64,000 nt of DNA from Brucella rhizosphaerae. GTDB taxonomy: Bacteria > Pseudomonadota > Alphaproteobacteria > Rhizobiales > Rhizobiaceae. This document shows positions 45,957-55,237 of the stretch, one piece after another. A program made the translations under genes and the position numbers. Positions within the stretch are counted from its first letter, which is position 1; each line of letters begins with the position of its first letter. The notes beneath the pieces were generated by a model, which saw only the letters and a list, made by a program, of their open reading frames with translations, was not told where the DNA came from and did no database searches. The stretch spans positions 1-64,000 of the forward strand of contig NZ_NNRK01000011.1 in the NCBI RefSeq assembly GCF_002252475.1, read 5' to 3'.

Positions 45957-47144
45957 CTAATTCTGATGGCCGCGGCTGATTTCGATCAGCGCATCAAGCA
46001 AAATGGCGGCGACGAATGCCATGGCAACGGTTGGCAAGGCGCCCAGTAGCACAAGGTCAGTAGCTGTCTGGGCGATGCCCTGAAAGACGAACATGCCAAG
46101 TCCACCGCCTCCTACGAGGCCTGCAATGACCGCAAGGCCAATGTTCTGCACCAGCACGATGCGGATGCCGGTCAGGATAACCGGGAAGGCCAGAGGCAGC
46201 TCCACAGAAAACAAGCGCTGGCGGCGGGTCATGCCAACCCCACGTGCGGCGTCTACGACCGAAGGTGAAACATTATCGAGACCGGTCACGGTTGCGGAAA
46301 CGATAGGCAAAAGTGCATAAGCGACTAGTGCGATGAAGGCTGGCGCGGGGCCAATACCTGCAATGCCGAGGGCTGCCGCACCTGGAAGATTGGCTCCAAC
46401 CCATGCAAGCGGGGCGATCAGCACACCAAACAATGCCATGGATGGGATCGTCTGGATGACATTGAAGAATGAGAGAACTGCATCGCGTATACGCTTGAAG
46501 CGATGGACTATAATGCCGATCGGCGTGGCAATGATGAAGGCTGCAATGAGCGAGCCAACGGCCAGAAACGCATGAGTGCTAATCGCGCTCGCAAAGGCGC
46601 TGCGGCGGGAGACATATTCCTTGAGAATGGAGATGTCGCTCCACACACCGCTATAGAGAAACACACCAAGGAGCAGAACGAAAATACCAAGGGCTGCCAA
46701 CCGCGGCAGGGGCTTAAGATTCAGGCGAACAAGCGTGTCGCCAATGGCAAGCGCCAATGCAAACACGATCAGCCACAGCCCGCCACCCGGCGAAACGCGC
46801 GCGTAATTATTGCCGGCCGGGGTCAGATAGGTAGCGCTCCAGCCAATCGCGATGGCAATCACGATGAGGGTGATTACGAGAATGCCAAGCCGCAGGGCAA
46901 GCTTTGAACGCAGCGCCATGATGAGGGCGGTCCCAAGCGTCAGTGCTATCAGCACCAGCGCCTGCGCGAGAGGCAAGGCATTCCAGATATAAACGGGTGC
47001 AGTTGCCGCGACGCGATTGGGGCGCACAAGGGCAAAAGGCTGGAAGAGTATGGCCGCGATGATGATGAGGGCAATGACCAGCCCGAGCCTGTCGAAGGTA
47101 AACCGGGAGGGAGGGGCGGCGGCACGGTCTGCGGTTAATTGCAT
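45957..47144 (-). CDS. yehY: Betaine-type ABC transporter permease (YehY-like)
   Basis: 395 residues. An N-terminal membrane region (about 1-160, five helices) precedes the permease domain, as in YehY. EAA loop GVGMTRRQRLFSVELPLAFPVILTGIRI. Its start lies 122 bases after the binding-protein gene stop. Confidence 0.9.
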   Translation of the reverse strand: MQLTADRAAAPPSRFTFDRLGLVIALIIIAAILFQPFALVRPNRVAATAPVYIWNALPLAQALVLIALTLGTALIMALRSKLALRLGILVITLIVIAIAIGWSATYLTPAGNNYARVSPGGGLWLIVFALALAIGDTLVRLNLKPLPRLAALGIFVLLLGVFLYSGVWSDISILKEYVSRRSAFASAISTHAFLAVGSLIAAFIIATPIGIIVHRFKRIRDAVLSFFNVIQTIPSMALFGVLIAPLAWVGANLPGAAALGIAGIGPAPAFIALVAYALLPIVSATVTGLDNVSPSVVDAARGVGMTRRQRLFSVELPLAFPVILTGIRIVLVQNIGLAVIAGLVGGGGLGMFVFQGIAQTATDLVLLGALPTVAMAFVAAILLDALIEISRGHQN

Positions 47145-47266
47145 GGTGAGTCCTGTTCGCCGGGAATGCTGCTGGCTTCAGCGACGGCCGTGCGGGGCAC
47201 ATCTTCAAAGCAAACTATAAGGAATGGGGTCCCTGCCGGAACTACTGCTCCCGGCAGGGAAAGGGA

Positions 47267-48181
47267 TTACTTGATAAAGCCCTTGGAGGTCAGATATTCG
47301 CGCGCGACATCAGCGGCAGGTTCGCCACCAACCTGGACGCGACCATTGAGATCCTGGAGGCTTTCGAGAGAGAAGGATTCAAACACCGGCTTTAGAAGTT
47401 CGGCGATTTGTGGATTTTCCTTCAGCACAGCTTCACGAATGATCGGGGTTGGCAAATAGACTGGCTGCACACCTTTGTCGTCGTTCAGCACTACCAGATC
47501 CGCAGGTGCGATACCGCCATCTGTTCCGTAGACCATGGCGGCATTGGCGCCCGAAGTCTGTTGGGCAGCAGCAGCGATTGTTGCCGCCGTATCGCCGCCT
47601 GAAAGTGTGATCAGCTGATCGGGCTTGAGGGTGAAACTATACGCCGTCTGGAAGGCAGGTAAGGCCGTGGCTGAACTGACAAACTCTGATGAGGCTGCAA
47701 GCTTGATCTGTCCACCATCGCTTACATATTTACCAAAATCGGTAAGCGATTTCAGGTTGTTCTTTTCTGCCACATCGCGACGCAGGGCAATTGCCCAGGT
47801 GTTGTTGGCATTGGCGGGCGTCAACCAGACAATCTTGTTGGCGTCATAGTCGAGCTTCTTGGCTTCTTCATAACCTGCTTCAGCCTTGTTCCACACGGGC
47901 AGATCGCCCTTGTTGAAGAAGAAGGCAGCATTGCCGGTATATTCAGGATAGATGTCGATCTGGCCCTGTGTGATAGCTTCACGCACGATTGGCGTTGCGC
48001 CCAGCTGGATCTTATCGACAACCCCAATATTGTTGGCCTTAAGAACCTGTGAAATAATGTTCCCCAGTACACCGCCTTCTGTGTCGATCTTGGAGCCGAC
48101 GACAACGTCGGCTGCCAAAGCAGAACTGGTGGCAGTTACCACGCCGGCCAATATGCCGGCCATCATCAAAGAAGTCTTCAT
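47267..48181 (-). CDS. osmF: Betaine-type ABC transporter binding protein (OsmF/YehZ-like)
   Basis: 304 residues from ATG 48181 (GGGAG upstream). Signal peptide MKTSLMMAGILAGVVTATSSALA, then the OpuAC/OsmF fold: VVVGSKIDTEGGVLGNIISQ, GATPIVREAITQGQIDIYPEYTG, and PIIREAVLKENPQIAELL. Members bind quaternary ammonium compounds such as glycine betaine, carnitine and, in the EgtU group, ergothioneine, in an aromatic box. The ergothioneine-type catabolic operon lies just beyond the adjacent LysR gene, so this may be an ergothioneine importer (inference). The box residues could not be confirmed by eye. Confidence 0.88.
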   Translation of the reverse strand: MKTSLMMAGILAGVVTATSSALAADVVVGSKIDTEGGVLGNIISQVLKANNIGVVDKIQLGATPIVREAITQGQIDIYPEYTGNAAFFFNKGDLPVWNKAEAGYEEAKKLDYDANKIVWLTPANANNTWAIALRRDVAEKNNLKSLTDFGKYVSDGGQIKLAASSEFVSSATALPAFQTAYSFTLKPDQLITLSGGDTAATIAAAAQQTSGANAAMVYGTDGGIAPADLVVLNDDKGVQPVYLPTPIIREAVLKENPQIAELLKPVFESFSLESLQDLNGRVQVGGEPAADVAREYLTSKGFIK

Positions 48182-48350
48182 AGTTATGTTCTCCCTCACA
48201 GTCAGACGCTGTTTGAATTTCAGGCTAATTTAAAACACCGGAAAGGGATATATCCCAGATTCCGAACGAAGGATGCCTCAGCAAGCGCCTGCCATCCCGA
48301 TCATGTTTTATAAGCGTCGAAAACCAATTCTCGCGAGAAATAAAATTCTA

Positions 48351-49517
48351 CTAATTGTCCTCTGTTAGCAGTGACACCATCTCATTTAACATCGTTGGTG
48401 TAAAAGTGTTCCGACGCCATACAAATGAAAGTATCTGACGGTGTTCCTGACCAAGCGGATACTGCGTTATCGGAAATGGAAGACGGGCAACGACCGGCTC
48501 TGGCAATATCGAAAGATAGCCGTGACGAGTGACCAGGTTGATGATGACGGGAATGGAGTCCATCTCAATTAAGCGAAGCTTGGACGGCCCTACCGGTCCA
48601 AGCACGCTTTCCAGATAGAGCATCGCGTGCTGTCGGATGCCGCTTTTGGCGCTGGGCAGTGCCAGTCGATGCTTTTGCAAGAACGCGGCCATATCGTCTT
48701 GCAGTTCTGCCATGACACGGTGATCGCCAATCAGTGCGAGCGGCGTATCGGATACGACGCAGCCGTCAAAGTCTTTGGAAAAGTCGTCGTGATCTATGAG
48801 GATGGCGTCATAGCGACGGCTTTTGAGACCTGAGACCAGCTCTTCGGCAGTGTTGGCAGATATTGTTAGCGGCTGGCGCGGGTAGAGTTTTTCCCACCCA
48901 GCCGTCAGATTGGCCAATATCTGAGCAATGTTGCTTTCATGGCCGAGCGGCATCACAGACCCGACCCGACAGGTCGCGAGATTATATCGGAAACGATCGG
49001 AAGAGGCGTGAGACAACTCCTCCCAGTTGCTTATAATTGTCTCGACAAGAGTGAGCATTCTCTTTCCCGCTTCGGTGCAGCTCACTCCAGACCGGTTCCG
49101 TTCAAATAAAGCGCAACCGAGATTGCGCTCCAGTTCGGAGAGCTGACGGGTCAGTTGTGGCTGCCCCATGCCGAGGCTTTTGGCTGCTGCGCGTATGCTC
49201 CCCGCTTGCGCTGCGACAGAAAAGCGAATGAGAGCAGTAAGAGAAATGGCCGCGCGATTATTGGTGACGCCACCGATAGATTGCAATTGACGACCAAGCT
49301 GCGCCGCTTCGTTAAATAATCTGCGGCGCTTTTGTGCTTCCAGTGTCAGGCTCAGGACAGCACCTTCCCGCCGCATCAGTGGTACAGCAAGCGCCGTTTC
49401 CATTCGCTCAAGGGCTGCACTGACAGTGGATGGTGCGCGGCCTTCCTGACGCGCAGTCTCGCGTATGGAGCAAGTTGAAATCAGCGAGTTAATGATCAGG
49501 ATAGTGGCAATGTCCAT
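48351..49517 (-). CDS. LysR-type regulator with two N-terminal HTH domains
   Basis: 388 residues, about 85 longer than usual for LysR. Residues 1-65 form one LysR-like HTH (TCSIRETARQEGRAPSTVSAALERMETALAVPLMRR...LSLT). Residues 92-152 form a second, more regular one (TALIRFSVAAQAGSIRAAAK, MGQPQLTRQLSELERNLGCALFERNRSGVSCTEAG). An effector-binding domain follows (GSVMPLGHES, LPSAKSGIRQ, YLSILPEPV). Located between the betaine importer and the thio-imidazole operon, divergent from the latter, so it probably controls one or both. Confidence 0.88.
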   Translation of the reverse strand: MDIATILIINSLISTCSIRETARQEGRAPSTVSAALERMETALAVPLMRREGAVLSLTLEAQKRRRLFNEAAQLGRQLQSIGGVTNNRAAISLTALIRFSVAAQAGSIRAAAKSLGMGQPQLTRQLSELERNLGCALFERNRSGVSCTEAGKRMLTLVETIISNWEELSHASSDRFRYNLATCRVGSVMPLGHESNIAQILANLTAGWEKLYPRQPLTISANTAEELVSGLKSRRYDAILIDHDDFSKDFDGCVVSDTPLALIGDHRVMAELQDDMAAFLQKHRLALPSAKSGIRQHAMLYLESVLGPVGPSKLRLIEMDSIPVIINLVTRHGYLSILPEPVVARLPFPITQYPLGQEHRQILSFVWRRNTFTPTMLNEMVSLLTEDN

Positions 49518-49844
49518 TAAGATACCCCGATTTGCTCTTTGAAGTCGCGCCGCCCACGACGGGCCGGCAGAAGAATAAACATCAGCTTGTCGCTGGCCTA
49601 TCGCATAGATTCATATTGCTTGCATCATGACATCGACAGGTCTTTATATTTCACGAAAGTCAATGCTGTCAGATTACCTGTGTTGCGTGAAGTCGCGACC
49701 TTAAACATGTCACCCAGTACGATTGTTTACGGCCTGGCTTATCTAAAATCCCCACATCGCGCGTTCGCAATATGGGATATCCCTTGTGCTCGCGGCGTCA
49801 GATAAGCTCATCCTGACAGCCTATTCTTGAAGGTATTGAAAACA
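49518..49844 (+). promoter_or_regulatory. Divergent control region, LysR and lyase operon
   Basis: About 330 bases without a supported gene between the LysR start (49517) and the lyase start (49845). It should hold both promoters and the LysR sites. AAGG at 49830-49833 serves the GTG start at 49845. No long inverted repeat was recognised. Confidence 0.5.
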
Positions 49845-51437
49845 GTGCAGATCGTGTTGAACGGGCAGCCGTTAGGCTTTGCCGATATGATGAAGATCGG
49901 GAATGGAGAACTCGAGGTCTCAGCCTCCGCCGAAGGCATGGACCGCGTGAGGGCTTCCCGTGCTGTTCTGGAAGAAGCGATCCGCAATGGTGTTCCCGTT
50001 TATGGCGCCACGACCGGCGTTGGCGCGATGAAGGATATTGCCTGGTCCAGTGAAGAACTCGACGAGTTCAACATGGGGTTGGTACGCGCGCATCATTTCG
50101 GCACCGGCACAGCATTCCCACCATCAGTCGTGCGCAAGGCTATAGCCATTCGCATCAATACGATCCTCACGGGGCAGGTTGGTTGCACGACCGGACTGGT
50201 TGACGCCTATCTCGATTTATTGCGGACCAATGTTATTCCTGTTGTACGGCGAACCGGATCTATCGGCTGTGCTGATATTGGCCTGATGGGGCAGATTGGT
50301 GCAGTTCTGACAGGTGTTGGCGAGGCGATGTATCAGGGTGAGCGCATGCCAGCCGCCGATGCTCTGGCTGCCGCTGGCCTCAAAGCCCACCGTATGGCGC
50401 CGCGCGATGCATTGGCTTCGCTTTCCGCCAATGCGGTGAGCTTTGCCGCAGCCGCACGTGCGCTGCGTGATGCGGCTTCGGTCATCCGGGTCATGTTGGC
50501 AACCAGCCTTACAGCCTCCGGTGCACTGGGTGCGTCTGCTGATCCGTGGCTGGCTGCCTGCCATGTAGGAACGCCGCGTGAGGCTCTGGTTGGAAAGTGG
50601 TATTGCGATGCAGCCGCTTCGTGGCAATGGCCGGTATCAACGCACGTGCAGGATCCGCTGAGCCTTCGCATGGTGGCGCAGGTTTTTGGCACGATTATCG
50701 AGAGCCTGCTTGGTGCTGGTTATAAGATCCTACAGGCGACCGGACGCTCAGATGATAATCCGGTTGTGGTCGAAGGCCGCGTCGTGACCTCCGGCGGGTC
50801 ATTGCCGCTTGACGTGACAGTTCTGCTTGAATCCGTCTCCGTTTGCATGGCGCATGCTGCGCGTAATGCGTTTAATCGCTGCGTGCTTCTGGGCAATGGT
50901 CATCGCCGGGGCCTGCCGCTTAATCTTGTGCCGGAAGGCAGGATCGCAACCGGCTTCGGCCCGATCATCAAGCTTGCTGGTGAGATATTCTCTCGCGTTC
51001 TTTCGCTAAGTCCACCTGTGTCTGCGCAGTCGCTGGTCGTGGCAGGTGGAATGGAAGACGAAGCTGCTTTCCTGCCGCTGGTGATCGAGCGTTTTGAACG
51101 ACAGGTTGAAGCACTGAAACGTCTGGCAGCATTGGAAGCGCTGCTGTCCTCGCAAGCCATCGATATTGTCGGAGACGAGCCAAAGGGCGTGGCTGGGCTG
51201 ATCTATGAACAGGTGCGCAAATGCTCACCGTTCTATGACAAAGACCGACCTCTTTCCTCCGAAGTCGAATGCATCGAAGAGCTGATTTGCTCGGACGCTA
51301 TCGTTGCGCAGATTATTGATCGCGCGCCGATCAATAGTTTTGACAGCTTCTTCGCATTGGGTACTGCACCCGAAGGTACGCCGGAAGCGACACGCGCGAA
51401 AGTCGTGGTTGCCGCTCCCGCATTTAAAGAGAACTGA
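49845..51437 (+). CDS. MIO-less histidine ammonia-lyase homologue, probable ergothionase
   Basis: 530 residues from GTG 49845; a TTG at 49827 would add six. The HAL/PAL fold is clear: YGATTGVGAMKD holds the catalytic Tyr (Tyr53), then RINTILTG, the helical bundle and RSDDNPVVVEGRVVTSGG. In HAL/PAL enzymes an Ala-Ser-Gly triad cyclises into the MIO electrophile; here the GSxGASG segment reads GSIGCADIG, Cys-Ala-Asp at 142-144, so MIO cannot form in the normal way. Ergothionase, which removes trimethylamine from ergothioneine to give thiourocanate, is a lyase of this fold that works without MIO. Downstream genes supply the remaining steps, so this is the best call. First gene of the five-gene operon. 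Confidence 0.82.
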   Translation: MQIVLNGQPLGFADMMKIGNGELEVSASAEGMDRVRASRAVLEEAIRNGVPVYGATTGVGAMKDIAWSSEELDEFNMGLVRAHHFGTGTAFPPSVVRKAIAIRINTILTGQVGCTTGLVDAYLDLLRTNVIPVVRRTGSIGCADIGLMGQIGAVLTGVGEAMYQGERMPAADALAAAGLKAHRMAPRDALASLSANAVSFAAAARALRDAASVIRVMLATSLTASGALGASADPWLAACHVGTPREALVGKWYCDAAASWQWPVSTHVQDPLSLRMVAQVFGTIIESLLGAGYKILQATGRSDDNPVVVEGRVVTSGGSLPLDVTVLLESVSVCMAHAARNAFNRCVLLGNGHRRGLPLNLVPEGRIATGFGPIIKLAGEIFSRVLSLSPPVSAQSLVVAGGMEDEAAFLPLVIERFERQVEALKRLAALEALLSSQAIDIVGDEPKGVAGLIYEQVRKCSPFYDKDRPLSSEVECIEELICSDAIVAQIIDRAPINSFDSFFALGTAPEGTPEATRAKVVVAAPAFKEN

Positions 51438-51484
51438 CTTAGAGCACATTGGTTCATAGTGACTGGCTGGGCAGGAGAATAGAT

Positions 51485-52864
51485 ATGGCTGATTTTGATC
51501 TGGTTTTACAGGGAACCGTAGTGCTGCCTGACCGCATTGTGGATCGCGGCTATGTTGCGGTGCGTGATGGCAAGATCATCCAGCTTGGCACCGGAACGCC
51601 GCCTGCAGCCCAAGAGCGGCATCTGCTTGGCGAAGCGCTCATCATGCCGGGCGCAATTGATGCACAGGTGCATTCTCTGTCGCAAAAAAACCAGGAAGAT
51701 TTCATCTGGTCGACCCGCACAGCCGCAGCTGGTGGCGTTACCACCATTGTCGATATGCCTTATGATGAAGGCGATCTGATTTGCTCTGCAGCGGCGGCGC
51801 AACGCAAGATCGCACATGCCGGTAAACAGGCCTTCGTCGATTTCGCGCTCTATGGCACGATTGATCCTCTGGAAGGTACCGTACGCATTGCCGAACAGGC
51901 GGAAGCGGGCGTGGCTGCATTTAAGTTCTCGACCTTTGGCACGGATCCGAAGCGTTTCCCTCGCATCAACCCGCCGCTTCTGGCGGAATGCTTTGCGGAA
52001 GTGGCTAAAACCGGCCTGACTGCTGGCGTGCATAATGAGAATGACGAATATGTGCAGTCGGCAATGAAGAAGGTCAAGGATGCGGGCATCACGGACTATC
52101 GTGCCCATGGCATGTCGCGTCCGCCGCTGACTGAACTTCTGGCTATGACCGAGATTTATGAAATTGGCGCCGCTACCGGTTGCCCCGCGCATGTGGTGCA
52201 TTGCTCGCTTGGTCGCGGTTATGAGATAGCTGCATCTTATCGTGCTCAAGGCTATCAGGCGACTGTTGAATGTCTCATTCATTATCTGATGCTGGATGAA
52301 GAAAATGATGCGAAGCGTCTTGGTGGACGCTCCAAGTGCAATCCGCCTTTGCGTCCACGTGCCGAAGTGGAAAAGCTTTGGCGTGAGTTGGTGAATGGCA
52401 ATGTAACGTTGCTGTCTACTGATCACGTCAGCTGGTCGCTCGACCGCAAGACCAATCCGGATATGCTTGCCAATGCATCTGGCTTGCCGGGTTTGGAAAC
52501 TCTCATTCCATTGTTCGTTAAAGGCGCTATGGAGCGCGGCGTGTCGCTGTCATGGGGTGCGAAGCTGATGGCGGAGAACCCTGCCAGGCATTTCCGCCTT
52601 GATCATATCAAGGGCGCACTGACGCCGGATCGCGATGCCGATATCATGGTACTGACACCTGAAACTTATATCTACGATGCGGCTTCAACGGGGAATAACG
52701 TTGCTGGCTGGTCGCCTTTCGACGGGATAGAGCTGCCTTACAAAGTGGCGGCAACCTATGTGCGGGGTCAAAAGGTCTATGATGGCAAGAATGTCATCGC
52801 GACCGAAGGCTCAGGTCAGTTTGTCCGCCCGCCATTGCGTCATATCATTGCAGGACACGCATAA
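51485..52864 (+). CDS. Hydantoinase/dihydropyrimidinase-like amidohydrolase with altered metal site
   Basis: 459 residues from ATG 51485 (AGGAG 8 bases before). Dihydropyrimidinase/allantoinase family: PGAID at 57-61, carbamylated-Lys position K147 (AAFKFSTFG), His183 (GVHNEND), His239 (HVVHCS) and Asp313 (STDHVSW). The first metal ligands, normally His-x-His, read Gln61-Val-His63. Expected job: opening the hydantoin ring of hydantoin-5-propionate to N-carbamoyl-glutamate, the step before the next gene. Gln for His may shift metal content or leave a single metal. Stop and next start share a base (TAATG). Confidence 0.85.
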   Translation: MADFDLVLQGTVVLPDRIVDRGYVAVRDGKIIQLGTGTPPAAQERHLLGEALIMPGAIDAQVHSLSQKNQEDFIWSTRTAAAGGVTTIVDMPYDEGDLICSAAAAQRKIAHAGKQAFVDFALYGTIDPLEGTVRIAEQAEAGVAAFKFSTFGTDPKRFPRINPPLLAECFAEVAKTGLTAGVHNENDEYVQSAMKKVKDAGITDYRAHGMSRPPLTELLAMTEIYEIGAATGCPAHVVHCSLGRGYEIAASYRAQGYQATVECLIHYLMLDEENDAKRLGGRSKCNPPLRPRAEVEKLWRELVNGNVTLLSTDHVSWSLDRKTNPDMLANASGLPGLETLIPLFVKGAMERGVSLSWGAKLMAENPARHFRLDHIKGALTPDRDADIMVLTPETYIYDAASTGNNVAGWSPFDGIELPYKVAATYVRGQKVYDGKNVIATEGSGQFVRPPLRHIIAGHA

Positions 52865-54117
52865 TGAGTACCAATCTCCCGGTTCAGGCTAAGCGTATCG
52901 CGGAAGATATCGACGCATTGGCCGCGATCACCGAGCCGGGCCGTCCGTGGACAAGGCGTGTGTTCTCGCCGCTCTATCTGGAAGGCCGCGCTTATCTCGA
53001 AAAGCGTATGCAGACTGCAGGTCTTGAAACCCGTATCGATGCGGCTGGTAATCTGATCGGCCTTCGTAAAGGACAGGGCGGCAATAAAGGCGTCATCATG
53101 CTTGGGTCGCATTCTGATACTGTGCCGGAAGGTGGACGCTTTGACGGCATTGCCGGGGTGGTGACGGCGCTGGAAGTGGCGCGTGCTTTGAGTGATCATG
53201 GCGTTGAGCTTGATCACGATCTGGAAATTGTTGATTTTCTCGCAGAAGAAGTCAGCCCCTTTGGCGTTTCCTGCATTGGCAGTCGCGGCATGACCGGACA
53301 ATTGCCGAAAGAATGGCTTGATCGTGTCAGCGACGGGCGCACGTTGCACGCGGCATTTGGCGAAGTCGGGGGGAATGCCGAAACGGTTTTAAGCCAGAGC
53401 CGCCCCGATCTTGCAGCGTTTCTGGAACTGCATATCGAACAGGGGCCAGTGCTGGAAACCGAACATAAGGATATCGGCATCGTAACGGCGATTGCTGGCA
53501 TTAGCCGTTTTGAAATCGCAATCGAAGGCCGCGCCGATCATGCTGGTACAACGCCGATGGGGCAGCGCGCAGATGCGCTGGTCGCGGCGTCCAAGCTGGT
53601 GCTGGATATCAACGAAAAGGCCTTTGAACTGGCAGCAACACCTGGGCATTTTACGGCAACGGTGGGAGAATTCCGCATTGAACCCAATGCTGCCAATGTG
53701 GTGCCGTCGCTGGTTCGGCTATTGATCGATACACGGGCAGAATTTCGTCCAGACATGGAAAGCTTCGCGCAATGGCTTGATGAAAACTGTGCGAAGCGGG
53801 CAAGTTCAGATGGTGTGGTTATCGAAAGTATAAAGCGCGTCTCCGATAATCTTCCCGCACCTGCAAACGAAAATGTGCTGACACATCTGGAAGCCGCTTG
53901 CGAGACGGTCGGTGCCAGCCATCGGCGTCTGGCATCGGGTGCCGGACATGACACTGCATGGCTGTCGAAGGTTGCGCCAGCGGCGATGATTTTCGTACCG
54001 AGCAAAGGCGGGCGCAGCCATACGCCGGAAGAATGGACAGACAACAGCGAAATCACCTTGGGTGCAGCCGTGCTTTATGAAGCGGTGCTTTCCCTCGACA
54101 AATCGCTGCCAAATTAG
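52864..54117 (+). CDS. N-carbamoyl-L-amino acid hydrolase/allantoate amidohydrolase family (M20)
   Basis: 417 residues. Two-metal M20 site: His and Asp in GSHSDTVPEGGRFDGIAGV, Glu pair in FLAEEVSPFG, His in LELHIEQGPVLE, and late His in GGRSHTPEEW. Dimer domain GRADHAGTTPM. Typical HyuC/AmaB enzymes release CO2 and NH3 from N-carbamoyl amino acids. Following a hydantoinase, N-carbamoyl-glutamate to glutamate is the expected step. Confidence 0.9.
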   Translation: MSTNLPVQAKRIAEDIDALAAITEPGRPWTRRVFSPLYLEGRAYLEKRMQTAGLETRIDAAGNLIGLRKGQGGNKGVIMLGSHSDTVPEGGRFDGIAGVVTALEVARALSDHGVELDHDLEIVDFLAEEVSPFGVSCIGSRGMTGQLPKEWLDRVSDGRTLHAAFGEVGGNAETVLSQSRPDLAAFLELHIEQGPVLETEHKDIGIVTAIAGISRFEIAIEGRADHAGTTPMGQRADALVAASKLVLDINEKAFELAATPGHFTATVGEFRIEPNAANVVPSLVRLLIDTRAEFRPDMESFAQWLDENCAKRASSDGVVIESIKRVSDNLPAPANENVLTHLEAACETVGASHRRLASGAGHDTAWLSKVAPAAMIFVPSKGGRSHTPEEWTDNSEITLGAAVLYEAVLSLDKSLPN

Positions 54118-54140
54118 AACAAACAGGCAGGAGAAACCGA

Positions 54141-55235
54141 ATGGGACGGATACTTGTTGAGAAAGACGTTGAAGCTGCGGTCAAGGGCGGCTCCGTTTAT
54201 GCAGCTGGCGGCGGCGGCTGGGCCGATCATGGCCGTATGCTGGGTTATGCGGCTGTCAGCATTGGCAAGCCGGAACTGGTTTCAATTGATGAACTTGACT
54301 CCAATGACTGGATCGCAACCGCAGCCGCCATTGGTGCGCCAGCCTCAACAACGCCGTGGGAAATGCAGGGCGTTGATTACGTCAAAGCGGTCGATCTGTT
54401 GCAGAAGGAGCTGGGCGAACCGCTCAAAGGTCTGATCATTGGTCAGAACGGCAAATCTTCGACGCTCAATGGTTGGTTGCCATCAGCCATTCTTGGCACC
54501 AAGGTAGTTGATGCGGTTGGCGATATCCGTGCGCATCCAACGGGTGACATGGGCTCGATCGGCATGGCCGGTTCGCCGGAACAGATGATCCAGACGGCAG
54601 TCGGCGGCAATCGCTCGGAAAACCGTTACATTGAGCTGGTGGTCAAGGGTGCTACCGCAAAAGTTTCGCCGATCCTGCGCGCCGCTTCCGACCAATCGGG
54701 CGGCTTTATCGCTTCCTGCCGCAACCCACTGCGTGCTTCCTATGTGCGCACGCATGCAGCACTTGGCGGCATCTCGATGGCTTTGAGCCTCGGCGAAGCG
54801 ATTATTGCCGCTGAAGCCAAGGGTGGCCATGCGGTGATCGATGCGGTCTGCAAAAACACTGGTGGTCATATTCTGGCCGAAGGTGCGATCACGGAAAAGA
54901 ACGTGGTCTATACTAAGGAAGCCTTTGATATTGGCACTGTGAAGGTTGGCATTGGCGATAAGGCTGTCACTCTTCATGTGATGAACGAGTATATGGCAGT
55001 TGATGACAAGGACGGCGCGCGCGTCGCGACTTTCCCGTCCGTCATTACCACACTATCGGAAGAGGGCTTGCCGCTCAGCGTTGGCGAGCTTCGTGAGGGC
55101 ATGAAGATCTTCATCCTGCACGTACCCATGAGCATCATTCCATTGTCCGCGAGCGTCCTTGATCCAACTGTCTATCCATCAGTTGAAAAGGCGATGGGCA
55201 TCGAAATTGCGAAATATGTGCAGGGAGTGAAGTAA
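54141..55235 (+). CDS. DUF917 protein (S-methyl-thiohydantoin desulfurase family)
   Basis: 364 residues with the DUF917 plan: GGSVYAAGGGGWADHGRM at the start, ELDSNDWIATAAAIGAPAST, DIRAHPTGDMGSIGM, and a C-terminal VPMSIIPLSAS.LDPTVYPSVEKAMG. The Pfam family is named for S-methyl thiohydantoin desulfurase. In this operon it would replace the sulfur of a thiohydantoin-propionate with oxygen, giving the hydantoin that the 51485-52864 product opens. AGGAGA precedes the ATG. Alternatively it acts on an S-methylated form of the substrate. Confidence 0.85.
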   Translation: MGRILVEKDVEAAVKGGSVYAAGGGGWADHGRMLGYAAVSIGKPELVSIDELDSNDWIATAAAIGAPASTTPWEMQGVDYVKAVDLLQKELGEPLKGLIIGQNGKSSTLNGWLPSAILGTKVVDAVGDIRAHPTGDMGSIGMAGSPEQMIQTAVGGNRSENRYIELVVKGATAKVSPILRAASDQSGGFIASCRNPLRASYVRTHAALGGISMALSLGEAIIAAEAKGGHAVIDAVCKNTGGHILAEGAITEKNVVYTKEAFDIGTVKVGIGDKAVTLHVMNEYMAVDDKDGARVATFPSVITTLSEEGLPLSVGELREGMKIFILHVPMSIIPLSASVLDPTVYPSVEKAMGIEIAKYVQGVK

Positions 55236-55237
55236 CC

